A stretch of DNA of 64,000 bases from Lolium rigidum (taxonomy: Eukaryota > Streptophyta > Magnoliopsida > Poales > Poaceae), in contig NC_061510.1 in assembly GCF_022539505.1 (NCBI RefSeq), positions 231,519,322-231,583,321 of the forward strand. The letters run 5' to 3'. Positions 11,346 through 22,355 of this stretch are shown here, in pieces; within the stretch, counting starts at the first letter, position 1, and each line of letters starts with the position of its first letter. Position numbers and translations under genes: made by a program. A model generated the notes under the pieces. The model did no database searches and was not told the origin of the DNA. It was given only the letters and a program-made list of their open reading frames with translations.

Positions 11346-11639
11346 CACCATTTATTTCTGTTTTGCTCGTAAACAAGGCTTATTGATATGTTTTATTCTA
11401 TCGAAAGGCCATTTTAATGGGCAGCTGCATAGCATACGGAATATCATCTAGTATTCCATTAGTTACAACAAACATCTATTTCTACCGAGTGTCCATGCCT
11501 TGCAAAATCTTCTGTTGAGTTAAAGTTGTAACCATAGATGAATCGTCTAGTTATAGCTCTCGTTTGTCTGACCCATCTTCTCGATCGGTCACCAGCTGTA
11601 ACCAATGTCTAGCATGCTAGGCAGCAAATCGTGATGACA
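11346..11639 (-). repeat. Segmental duplication, copy 1, left part
   Basis: This stretch matches 56997-57222 in the same orientation: shared landmarks include GGCAGCTGCATAGCAT, a CTAGCATGCTAG-type block and GTGATGACAT at the right end. The match then breaks at 11640 and resumes at 17397, whereas copy 2 is continuous. The match lies upstream of the NLR on its own strand. Confidence 0.75.
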
Positions 11640-12149
11640 TTGAGAACAAGCAAGTGCGTGGTACTAGGGAGCCCTCTGGGGCTATCCACGATACCCACTT
11701 GTCGCGTGAAGGCTGGCGATCGAGAGAGCGAAAAAAAGGCTGGGCGAGCGAGGAAAAAAAAGGTAACCTCCCCCATCTCTCCCGTCCCAGCGGCGGTGGC
11801 TCCCCCTCACGCCCTCATCTTCTTCCTCACCCGATCCGGCCGGTTCCTGGTCTCCTCCACCACCACGCCTTCATCTAAGGCGTCAACCCGTGGTGGAAGC
11901 AGGCGGTAGCACCTCAACCGCGGAGGCTCGACGGCCGGAGCGATGGCGGCCAGCGCGGCCCTGGAGGCTTGGGCGATGTCGCCATGTCGGCCCTCCCAAA
12001 GGCCGTCATGCGCCGCCCCTCGCCTCTCTCCCCCAGTAGATCAAAGGCCATCACGGCAGCAATCTGGACTAAGGTACGCGATTCTCATTTTCTTGTTGTA
12101 TTTTTTTTCCCTTTTCTCTATTGTCATCGATTGATGGATCAAGTTGCAA

Positions 12150-12757
12150 TTTGCGGCTGGTGCGGCCGCACAGGGCCCCAAATTTTGGGGGCCCCTCCCG
12201 CGACCGACCAGGACACCCCTGTCCTTATCTAACCTCCGGCAGCCGAGCGGAATAGCGCCATGGATAGGTTGCTTGAAGCTTTCCGTTCAGGTTAAAGGGT
12301 AGGGGATGTGGTAGGTAGGAGAAGATCGAAATCGTCTATGCTAACCGCACAAATGGAATGGCCCACCAAACCGTGTGTGTGGCGTACGCATGTTCTAGCT
12401 CAGCCCAATCTACTCCCCTAAAAAAATGGCTCAGCTAAATCTATGTTCCTCTAGCTATAATCTAAAGAAAAGCTCAATCAACACGTTTGCTATTCCTATA
12501 AAAAAAATATCACATTTCGCTCAGCCAACCAAATGTAAACAATCATTATAATTATAATTTTGTTTTTCCATCCTGTTGGTACATGTATTTTTTAGATCCT
12601 GATGAAACGTGGATATTTTGTGCTCATCATCGGAATTTTAAAAATCAATACATGTGTAAGCATAAATTACACACTAAATGTACAGGGCCTATTTTAGTAA
12701 TATAGGGACTATTTTATGATCTCGCACAGGGCCCGGAATTTTGACGGCCCGGCCCTG
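12150..12757. mobile_element. Possible hAT-type MITE nested in the Helitron
   Basis: A 7-bp direct repeat GTTGCAA flanks the segment (12143-12149 and 12758-12764). The right end, read inward, is CAGGGCCGGGCCGTC, typical of CAGGG-type hAT ends. The left end has related but imperfect sequence (GCACAGGGCCCCAAATTTTG). hAT elements make 8-bp duplications; here seven bases match clearly. The interior is AT-rich and has no transposase. Confidence 0.4.
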
Positions 12758-14894
12758 GTTGCAAACCATGATTGCATTCACCAGAAGCACATATGTCATT
12801 CATCAGCATATCTTAGGGATAATCATCTTAATACATATGTATGACCCCACGCCGATAGTTTGTGATTTTCTCGTCCTGTTGATTCATTGCTGTGTGGAAC
12901 AAGGATACTATTATGTTTAAAGGGCATGAACACTTCAGAAGGCAGATGGCAGTAACATAACCATTTTTTTTTTACTTTTGCATTTTCTTTATCTCCTATT
13001 GGTATGATTATTCATGGGTTACTTAATTAAATAGCATCTATTTATATGAAGTTTTCAACTTATTCACGTTCTTGTCTTATGCTTCTTTACTTTTGTATGC
13101 TTTTGGGTTTATTTGATAACAAGGTGGCCTTGAAGAACATTTCTAAAAACTTCAGCTGGGCATATGGAGCACACGAAAGGCGACATGTGCAAGCAATTGT
13201 CTGTAATATTTTCCCGCACCCAGCTATTGAAGAAATTGCCAGTTTTCTTTAACACCAACTACATTCTCTAATGTGTAGTTGGTTCGTGAATATGTGGATA
13301 CGAAGAAACTTTAGAGGTGACTTTGTTTTTGCAAATTATTGCTGCACATTTGCCTGTTTAACTTCCTGTATGGCCTAATTATGATATAATTTCTTTATAT
13401 TATGTCATTCAGGCAGTGGGTATGAAAAATTATGCATTCAGTTTGCGAGATGTTAAACATCTAGGTGAGCTTTCATCCCACACTTGAGAAATTATCTTGG
13501 AAACTTTGCATCCTGTCTTGCTTCAGAAGTCAGAATTACCGTCTTGAGAACCCATGTGAGAACCCATGTTTGCATAATTATCTTTTTTCATAGTAGTAAA
13601 GCCTAAAGATAAAACTCTATGTATTGCTGAATTTTTAATTTTAGCTAACACTACAATGTTGCAGATGATAGATTAGATTCTTAAATAAAGTATAGTTTAT
13701 TTCTCTTCATGATGTCATTATGTTTTGGATATTTGCAGCTTCCAAGTAATTATATATTTATGTCACTGTTTCTATATTTAATTTGTATCTGCGGTCTACA
13801 GGTATGCAAAAAGTATTTCACTGCAACCTCATTATGCTTTGCTCATCTGGGTGTTCGATTTGTCTTATCTGGTTGAATGGGACTATAGAACATCTGAACA
13901 AAGTAACACATGTGAGGGGTGTCTATCTGAATAAAAGAATATCATGTCATAGGTAGTATTATACATTTTTATTGTGCATTTACAGAAGCATAACGATGGA
14001 AATGCAGGTCTGCGAACATCATTTGGCAGGTCCATTGCAGTACTGGACACGGGGACAAAGGACACCATGGGAAACACGAGCATCGGTACGAGCATCAACG
14101 TGGGGGAGGAATCTGTAGTATGTAGGGCCTGTATTTTTTTTTCCTTCCCTTACAATAATTCTCGCCTCAATTTTTTTGAAGAATAGCTGCTTGCATTCAT
14201 TAGATTGGGATCTGGCCATCACAACGTTTCTGATTGTTTTTGATGTTGTTGCAGGTGGGTTTAGTGACGCGAATGGACTAAGGCTATGACCTCATTTTTC
14301 GGCTCACATGTGTGCTGGCTGGCTCAAATTGACAACTCCCCTCCCGAGTGCTAACCGGATTTTATTTAAGAATCTCAAGTAAGTGCATTCCTTTTAATAT
14401 CTAAGGGCGTGATTCAGAACTTGGCGCTCTCTCTTTGTGTACTAATAATTACGTATTTCTTGTGGGGTCCGCGTCCATATCGCCTGAAGACAATTGGTAT
14501 ATTTCGCTTGTAGGCATGAAATGGTATAGCTGCATGACAGGAGGTTAACGTGGTCGCTTAGGTGTGTTGATTCGTTTCTATGCAGGCTACAGACTTCCTC
14601 AATGTAACGATTGCGAGCGTGGCACCTAAACAACCGTGGTGGTTCCGGTCCCACAGATCATCTACCTCTTATGGATCGGAATACTAATGCAGTGGAGGCT
14701 ATGTTTCAACAAAATCTTACCCAAAGTATATTTATTTTCCTGAATCCCCTCCAGCTCCCTATGCCATATGAGTCGGTCCTTCTGCTTGTCTTTGTTCATG
14801 AGGTGCATCATGTTTGTTTCTGTTTGCTAGAGCTTTAGGTCAGTATGTCGCAGTTGAATTTTTTATGCTACAGCTGAGTTATCTTGCCCATATA

Positions 14895-14975
14895 ATTGGC
14901 ACAACAGAGGTTGGGTCTGCTCTGGTTTCACATCCACGGTATGCAGAGGTTGCTGTTGTCGGTGTTCAGCATGAA
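14895..14975 (+). pseudogene. Captured fragment of acetyl-CoA synthetase
   Basis: An open segment encodes IGTTEVGSALVSHPRYAEVA and continues VVGVQHE. This matches the C-terminal-domain signature of acetyl-CoA synthetase (EC 6.2.1.1), where plants have an IGTAEVESALVSHP-type block just after the hinge of this adenylate-forming enzyme. The match is lost on both sides and no other synthetase exons were recognised, so this is an exon piece rather than a gene. It lies inside the Helitron-like element, an element class known to pick up host gene fragments. Confidence 0.7.
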
Positions 14976-17396
14976 TTGAGCAGGGTATTGGAGGATGCAT
15001 TGGGGGTTGTCATTGACAGGAGGAACACATCCCTGTGTTGTGTGCGTGCACGAGCAAAGACACAAACTATGAGGCAAGTCACAAGCTTACGAGCACGAAA
15101 TGTACACTTAGTCCTCATTGTGCATCTCCTTTGTGTTTATTGTTCCTATGGGCTCTTGTAATGGCCCTGTTTTCTGTTGTATGATGTTCCTGTTATAAAA
15201 GGCAAACTGTAGGATGCGTTTCTCATCATATTTTTTTTTATTTCTGAAGGGCTAAGTTTCTTAGCAAAAATGTGTTGTTTTGTTAAATAATATATTTTCC
15301 GATCCTACATGGACATTTTCATGCTCGTCGATCATCAAAATAAGGTTGTCTGCAGCCTTGTACAATATGTTTAGAAATTAGGCTAGCAGCAAGTATATCC
15401 TTCTGTGAACGAACTATGATAAAATAGATGCTCGTGGTACTGCAGTCTCTTGTAATCCACTTGGACATCTCATGTTGGCTTAAATGTTTATCTGACAATA
15501 CCATTTCATTTTTAATGATTGGGTATACCTTTATTCCAATTTTTCAATAGGTTAGCCTGATTGGATGTTTTAATTCTCGGATATATTGTTTCCTGCTGGG
15601 AACCTTTACTCTGAATACATCCCTTTCTCCTCTTCCTGTCCTCCGCTTGGTCAAGCTTACTTTGTTTTGCACTGGTTTTGATAGGATATAGCTAACAAAA
15701 ATTTTGGAGGTTGCGACCATCTTGTTTGTTTCAGTTGGTCTGGTTAGGAACGCACTACTGGGCTGTTGATCAATGCGCATGAACTTTTCCTTCAAATCCT
15801 TTTGATCAACATAATATTGTGGATTGGATATTGTGTATATTTATAAGTCATCCAAATTTAGCTGCTGATTTGTATTGATCCCATGGTTGCCTCCTTATTT
15901 GCAAAGAAGCAACTCATTGCCAAGTGTTCCAGTTTTTACGATTTTAGTTTGACAAAATATGTTATCTCATACACTCTTCCCAGGACAGATAATACTATCA
16001 TTGTTTAATCTGAGAAACTTCAACACAATGGTTATTATGCTTCCTTTTTTGCTGTTGAACCTGTGTTTGTTTCCATATGCCATTTTGTTCAGTAGTTTAT
16101 TATACGGATTATGGTTGCAGACATGCAATCACGTTTAGAATAATTGCAAATTGCAATTAAGGGTAACTACATCAAATAAGAAAGTGGTAGATCTTCAAGG
16201 GGGTATCCCAAATATGTTCAGAGAGAACTATCGACAAAATGGTTCACTGATGGTACTAGATATAACATTATAGTTAGTGGATGAGCAAAATTATGTGTGT
16301 TTTTCACTTTATGGTGACCTTTATTATTTTTCGTTAACTTCTACAATTTTGGTATATTTGTGCATTAAAGGAAGGACATCGTTTTGATGTTTTGAGGAAG
16401 CAATATAGGAGCCCTATGGCTATCTATTGATTGGTTTTCTCACCTATTTTTCACCTGCCAATTATCTAATTGTGGATAAAGAAGCATTCCACTTGTACAC
16501 CTATGCTTATCTCTTGATTCCCCCAAAATGAAAGAAATTTGGATTCTCCTTATCTGAGTGCAAATTTCTTGTATGGATTACACTGGGAATCTTCTTTTCT
16601 TGCTCTACGTATGATTTATGCACAGCAGCAGTGTGCTCTTTCTGTACATAATGAGTATTGCCTTTGGTCACACGTAACTCTCCTCTTTTTATACCCAAAA
16701 GTTTTTGTAGCCAGATCTATTAAAAGTTAAACTACCGTTTATGTTGTTCTTTGTTAAATATTTAATGTAGAAGAGTTCAGATGCCCAACTGTATGCGCAT
16801 GCATATTTTTTTGATTGTTGAAGAACATGCATATATCTTTACTGGGATGTACAGATTTCATTTCTCTCTGATTTCTGTTGTAGGTATCCTACACAATGAA
16901 ATTGCTGCTCGGCTGGGATTCTAGGCTGGTGTGGTAAAGAATATACGAAAGCTTACATAGTTTCCTGACGTATGGCATGTCAATATCATTTTGGTATCAC
17001 GGTGATCATTTGCAAGCCCAGCGTAGTTCTGTGTTCAGGTTGCTCCTCTTCATGTGTGCATCTTTTGTCTATGTAAACATGTAAAGTACGTGTGGCACTT
17101 AGTTCAGATTTGATCCACCATTCCATAGGAATTTCTTTCATGCAATAATCTTGGTCTATGCAAACCACTAAGTCACAGTTTGGTATTTCATTATACATAG
17201 AACTGATATATATTGGGAATTTTGTGTGCAAGCATATCAGATCAAAAGTTGACTAACATGCATATTGATATCCTTTTCCATGTGCTAAAGCAAACATTAA
17301 ATACACCATCTTACATCAGTAAGTATTAGATAGGGATGATATTTATCCGCACATCACCGGTGAGGAGGCGCCCCAAGGGGCGCCCCAACCACTAGT

Positions 17397-17725
17397 ATAT
17401 TACTAACATCATGGATGCAACCACGCAAGATCAAGATCTGAAGTAGAATATCAGCTCTTACCTTACAAACAATTCTGCCAGCAAGAAGTAAGAGGCCTAT
17501 AAAAATCAAACGTAATCATCTCGCAGAAGCAGCTTGGTTGGATGATCACCTTGTCTCTACATTAGGATCTCAACGTATTGACCCAAGGGAGATGAAACGA
17601 AATCGGTCCAAAGTATAAGAATAGCCAACAGAAAATTATGTGTCAATCACCAAAAGAGACCCATAGTTATTCCGTGCTTTCATAGCTAGAAAGAAAAGGT
17701 AAACATAAAAGCTTGTTTTTTTTTA
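17397..17725 (-). repeat. Segmental duplication, copy 1, right part (exon-like)
   Basis: This matches 57222-57500 (shared ATCTCAACGTA, TGTCAATCACCA and a GCCAGCAAGAA-type block). On the minus strand both copies contain an exon-like segment ending in a donor (AAG, GTAA), about 17460 here and 57280 there. Copy 2 reads CLSFIIGSLFLAGIIASK before the donor, a hydrophobic stretch; copy 1 has a related sequence broken by a frameshift. It may be a leader exon of the NLR or the end of a separate membrane-protein gene. Confidence 0.6.
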
Positions 17726-18215
17726 TAGCTAGATCGGTGGTTGTGGGGAAAACAAAAGAAGAATTCTGAACACCCAAAATCTAATTACTGCCAGCTCATT
17801 TTTGTCTTAGGCGGTGCTCACTCGTCGCGAGCGTCCGATCAATATCACGCGGTGCAACAGCTTTTTTTTTTTGAGATTGGTGCAACAGCTTTTTAGTAGG
17901 GACCACACCGCACGTGCCACCAATCCTCTCGTCTGGTCCACTCCATCCCTATCCCAGTTCCTCATCCACACATGAGGTAATTGCACCACAACTCTATATG
18001 CATTTTCATACAAAATCTTGCAAAACGTGTTTAGGTGGTACAAGAAATTGTCCTGGATGTGCACCGTTGGTACAAGTGGTGTCTGGAGCTGCCACGCGTT
18101 CCTGGTCCACCGTCAAAGCGTTTTTGCAGAGGAGTCCTTATTGAATTCGAGATTTGAGGGGACAGATTGATGACGTTTTCTTTGTATCGTGGGCATTTAC
18201 GCTGCGCATAACAAG
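17726..18215. other. Upstream flank of the IQD pseudogene
   Basis: No intact gene. The stretch contains a short poly-T run (about 17860) and the plus-strand member of the inverted pair described at 17953-18110. Confidence 0.4.
17953..18110 (+). repeat. Inverted pair, left member (mate at 20815-20960)
   Basis: This segment is the inverted relative of 20815-20960, sharing TTTCATACAAAATCTTGCAA, then TTGTCCTGGA and GTGCAC. Translated here on plus and at the mate on minus, both give a peptide with EVI-x-PQ, FHTKSCK-x-C, CPG and ATR in the same order. The pair brackets the IQD pseudogene. Confidence 0.6.
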
Positions 18216-19850
18216 ATGGAGCGGAGGAGATGGCTGTTCAGGAGGTCCTCGTCCCCGTCCCCTTCGCCGGTGGCTCCTCCGGCGCCGGAGCAGCAGCAGC
18301 AGCAATCTGCGCTGGCGAGGTCCGCGCCGGGCCCTTCGGTGACGGATGAGCAGTGCCACGCCATCGCGCTCGACGTGGCGACTGCGGCCACGGCCGAAGC
18401 CGCCGTGGCCACGGCGCAGGCGGCCGCCGAGGTGGTCCGCCTCACCCGCCCTTCATCCAGCTTCGTGCGCGAACACTACGCCGCCGTCTTCGTGCAGACC
18501 GCCTTCCGAGGCTACCTGGTACGTAGGACACCAGCAATGGCCACGCCGCACTTGCCACAGAGGTTTGACGCTAATGGGTGGTTGTGTGTTTTCTTTCGAC
18601 CGCAGGCGAAGCGCGCGCTGCATGCTTTCAAGGGGCTGGTGAAGCTGCAGGCGCTGGTGCGCGGCCACAACGTGCGGAAGCAGGCCAGCATGACGCTGCG
18701 CTGCGCGTCCAGGCGCGGGTGCGCGACCAGCGGATGCGCCTCTCGCAGGACTCCCTCTCCGCCGCCGGCGCCACCGCCTGCGGCAGCAGCAAGTCCTCAT
18801 ACAACGTCGACACATCCACCTTCTGGGGCTCCAAATACACCCACGAATACGCCAAGCGACGCTCCGTGGTCCATCTCCGTCTGCAACTCAACCAACCAAC
18901 ATCGCATCTCAAGTACTACCAATCTAGTGTTTCCGTAAATGTTTGATTGATGGTGATGGATTGGGTTGGTTTGCAGGAGCAGCAGCTTCGCCGCTGACGA
19001 CTGGGATGATCGGCCGCGAACGATTGAGGAGATCCAGGCCATGCTGCAGACCAGGAAAGACGCCGCTCTCAAGCGTGAGAGAGCGCTCTCCTACGCCTTC
19101 TCCCATCAAGTAATAATGCGTTTGGTGATTGCATTTGCAGTGTCGAGATTACAGTATGTTCGATCTTACTGATTGGTTGCTGCCGTGTTTTCATTCACAA
19201 GATTTGGAGGAACCCTGCCCCGTCCGCGGAGGAAGAGATGGACGTCGACGGGCAGCCGCGCTGGGCGGAGAGGTGGATGGCGTCACAGGCATCCTTCGAC
19301 ACCAATAGGAGCAGCTCCCGAACCGCGGCCACCGCCGCCACGCCATGACGCGCGTCCACGGACCACCGCGACCAGGTCAAGACGCTGAAGATCGACACCG
19401 CCGCCCCTTCTCCTACTCCACGTCTCGGCGTCAGGCGTTGCCGTCGCAGCACGGGAGCGGCTCGCTGATGCACCGGGCGCAGCACCACCACCACTCCACG
19501 GGGACGCCGTCACCGGGGAAGGCGCGCCCGTCGATCCAGGTCCGCTCCGCGAGCTCGCGCGTGGAGCGCGGCGGCGCCGGCGGGGGCAGCTACACCCCGA
19601 GCCTCCACTCCCAGCGCCACGCGTCCTCCGGCTCGGCAGTGCCGAACTACATGGCGGCCACGGAGTCGGCCAAGGCGCGCATCCGCTCCCAGAGTGCGCC
19701 GCGGCAGCGCCCCGCGACCCTGGAGCGCGACCGGCCGCAGACCGCGTACAACCCTGCGACCGGGAGCACCAAGAAGCGGCTGTCGTCCCCCGTCCCGCTG
19801 GACACCTACGGCGGCGGGTACGCGCAGAGCCTGCGGAGCCCGAGCGACGC
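18216..19850 (+). pseudogene. IQD (IQ67-domain) calmodulin-binding protein, pseudogene
   Basis: IQD proteins are plant-specific calmodulin-binding scaffolds that bind microtubules or nuclei. Exon 1 is 18216-18518 and ends with [11 protein letters not shown]; intron 18519-18605; exon 2 starts at 18606 with [20 protein letters not shown], so the intron splits the IQ motif at the position conserved in this family. Exon 3 is about 18977-19108 (DDWDDRPRTIEEIQAML) and exon 4 starts at 19202 (IWRNPAP). Lesions: a deletion of about 16 bp near 18704 within MTLRC...VQARVRDQ shifts the frame; an in-frame TGA at 19346-19348; a further one-base shift near 19400. Homology stops after SLRSPS (about 19845), where a TIR element begins. 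It is a recent-looking but dead copy. Confidence 0.85.
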
Positions 19851-19856
19851 AGCGAT

Positions 19857-20652
19857 TCTACATAGTTGTTGGGGTCCCGGGCTTATCTGCAACGTCCATT
19901 CTCTGTTTGTGATTTGTGCTGTGCATTTGACACCTTCCACCCTGCACATGCACACTTTGATACTACCTAGGCAACGAAGATGTACAGGTACATTTTGTTT
20001 CTGCCCACCCTCGCACCTCTCTCTGTTATCTTGTCTCAACACCAACCTCCATGAAAAGGAGACGCATCCAGCCCCCGGTTGACTGCCTCCGCTTCGTCGT
20101 CGCCTACAGTAACAGGCGGGCCAAGATATTCGAAAACTGGAAGAGTGGCCTTTGCCGGCGACGGGGAGTGAGGCGACGGCCTAGAAGATTTCCCCTTCCA
20201 TTTGTTTTCCCGGATCCGATTTCCTTCCTTTCCCCATCCAGATTTGTTTCATTTTTCTCCCATCTCGATTTGCTCCATATTCATGTTTAGAAATCTTCCC
20301 TGAGATCTCGAGTTGGTTCTCGTTCATGAAACATGGGGATTCAGGTACATAATCTGGAAACATGTTTTTTGTGTGTCTGCTCCAGATCCATTTTCCTTTT
20401 GTCTAAGGCACACTGTCTGGATATATGTTCCTTTTACTAAGGTAAACAATCTGGAATTCTGGATGCATATTCCTTTTATTAAGGTAAACAATCTGGATAC
20501 ATGAGCATTGTTCTACAAAAAAGGAAGGACTTGCCTATTAAAAGGAAGGACTATTCAGGGTGTTTATTGTAATTTACAACACAGCTTACACGAATCTTAA
20601 AGTCTAACTGGACGTCCAAGATAAGCCCGGGACACCCACATATATGTAGAGT
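19857..20652. mobile_element. TIR element truncating the IQD pseudogene
   Basis: The ends are inverted repeats of about 40 bp: left CTACATAGTTGTTGGGGTCC then CGGGCTTATCTGCAACGTCC; right, read inward, CTACATATATGTGGGTGTCC then CGGGCTTATCTTGGACGTCC. The interior holds a short internal duplication (AAGGTAAACAATCTGGA at about 20440 and 20482) and no transposase. I could not find a clear target duplication, so the superfamily is open. It lies exactly where IQD homology stops. Confidence 0.5.
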
Positions 20653-20814
20653 TGTATTTTCGGAGCTTCAAGAGTACAAGAACTTGCGATAGGTCTGGAG
20701 GGTCAGGGCGTTAGTTGGGTCGTTAGTTGGGGCGAGGACCTATTCGCAATTATTCTATTTTTTTCAACGCTGCAATGAAAACCCTCCTCTCCCGCCTGGA
20801 AACTGTCACGTGTC

Positions 20815-20960
20815 GCCACCACATTGAATTGTATGAGTTGTGCACGTCCAGGACAAGTTCTTATATGAGTGGAACACACTTTGCAAGATTTTGTATGAAA
20901 TTGCACATAGAGTGCAAGTTCTTGTACTTGTGGTCCAATAACCTCTCCACACATCTCCGA
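20815..20960 (-). repeat. Inverted pair, right member
   Basis: This is the minus-strand mate of 17953-18110. On the minus strand it lies within an open frame (20703-21068) with a Cys-rich segment SCKVCSTHIRTCPGR. Similarity to the left member extends for about 100 bp with several gaps. Confidence 0.6.
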
Positions 20961-22355
20961 TGAAAAATCCCCCACCCGTATCTTCTCCACCACGAACTCG
21001 AACCAGAGGAGATGGATTGGATCCCATCGAGTGGAACCTGAGTTCGGCGAAGCAGGAAGGAGAGGCACCTCCCAAGGAGAGCAGGGCGGCGGCCATGGTG
21101 TTGGTGCGGCTGTGTGGGAGGGAGGAACGAGCAGCGCCGGCGATGGAGACGGCCATGGAGGATGTGGNNNNNNNNNNNNNNNNNNNNNNNNNNNNNNNNN
21201 NNNNNNNNNNNNNNNNNNNNNNNNNNNNNNNNNNNNNNNNNNNNNNNNNNNNNNNNNNNNNNNNNNNGGTGGTACGGGTGGCTAGGTGCCACCCGGATCC
21301 ACCTCCTCCTCGGCATCGAAGACCGCCCCGAGGTGGTGCTTCTCGGCGGCGAGCTGGAGCTCCTCGATCCGGCGGACGATGCAAAGCTGATGTGCTGATT
21401 TGATCCGACCGCCAAGCCCCAATCGCCACTGCTCCAGCTCGTCTTGGACTTGGTCTTCGGGCCGGCACAGGCCCTGCACCACACCGACAGCAGCAGGGCA
21501 ACCGATCTCCACACCAGCCCATGGTCAAAGCCTTTGCTCTTCGCGCAGCAGCACCCATCGCCTGGCTCCCCGCTGCAGCTATGTCCTCCACGCCAGCAGG
21601 CCAACAAGCCACTTTTTTCTCTAGTGTGTGTATGTGCTATCATCTCCACTCCTTGTCTCTTCTTTCCGCTAATCCTTCTCTGTTTTGTTTCGCGCGTTCA
21701 TGCTTGTTAAGGTGCTTATTACTACTTCATCTACTCTATTGCATATCGGTCATGTAGTTTTCTACTTCCAGATCAATTGAAGAATCGAAATGATCTTTTT
21801 GGATGTAATTTTTGCGGACTAATTTTTTTTTTCTTAAATTTTCTACTTCCAGATCGGTAGAAGGACGTATATTATAGTTCCTGTTCCTGGATGTGATTTT
21901 TTGCAGACTAATTTTTGGCTCTTGACCTTTTCATCCCGAGATCAGTAAATGGATGTAACTATATTAATTCCTCTCTACTCTAGCTGTAATTTTTATCATT
22001 TTTCTACGTTTAGAATGTTTTGATTGATAAAAGTGTAAGACACGGTATTTTTGTGATCCCAGTTTTAGTGAGTTTGGATGTAATTTTTATAACTTTTTAC
22101 ATCCGTCACGGTATGGGTGTTTTTAGGGGATGTTGTATTTTTTTCGTAAAAACTGGACGAAGTTTCCCATCTAAAAATTGCACGGGTTGGAATACGCGGA
22201 AGGAAATGTGGAGGTGATTTCTATTTTCGGAGTGTCCCTACTGCCAAACTGGTTACCTGTCACTATCGCCGCATCCCCCATTTCTATTTTGGGAAAGAAT
22301 TAGATTCCGACAGCGGAGCACCCGGTAAAACTAACCGGTAAACGGGCACTCTTTA
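20961..22355. other. Unassigned sequence with an assembly gap
   Basis: The stretch around the gap is GC-rich with frames on the minus strand (for example a RIEELQLAAEKHHLG segment at about 21310-21370), which look like a broken coding relic interrupted by the N run. From about 21640 to 22340 it is T-rich with no recognisable feature. Confidence 0.4.
21168..21267. other. Assembly gap (100 N)
   Basis: Exactly 100 N, the usual placeholder for a scaffold gap of unknown size. Features read across it are artefacts. Confidence 0.98.

Larger units (their letters stand above)
11640..17395 (+). mobile_element. Helitron-like insertion with captured gene fragments
   Basis: The 3' end has the classic Helitron layout: a perfect 8-bp stem hairpin GGCGCCCC-AA-GGGGCGCC (17367-17384), seven bases, then CTAG (17392-17395) followed by T. 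Comparison with the uninterrupted duplicate at 57222 places the left boundary at about 11640, although I do not see a canonical TC start there, so the 5' end may be altered. The cargo is intron-rich and non-autonomous: a GC-rich exon-like block at 11760-12060 ending at a good donor (AAG, GTACGC), a hAT-like insertion, several short exon-like blocks, and an acetyl-CoA synthetase fragment. No RepHel helicase frame is present. Confidence 0.7.

Noticed and set aside
11640..11700. A canonical Helitron 5' end (TC after A)
   Set aside because: I looked for it at the break defined by the duplicate and did not see it; the 3' end and the duplicate still support the insertion.
20806..21649. Long minus-strand frames running through the N gap
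   Set aside because: They are open only because N cannot give a stop; no real continuity across the gap.
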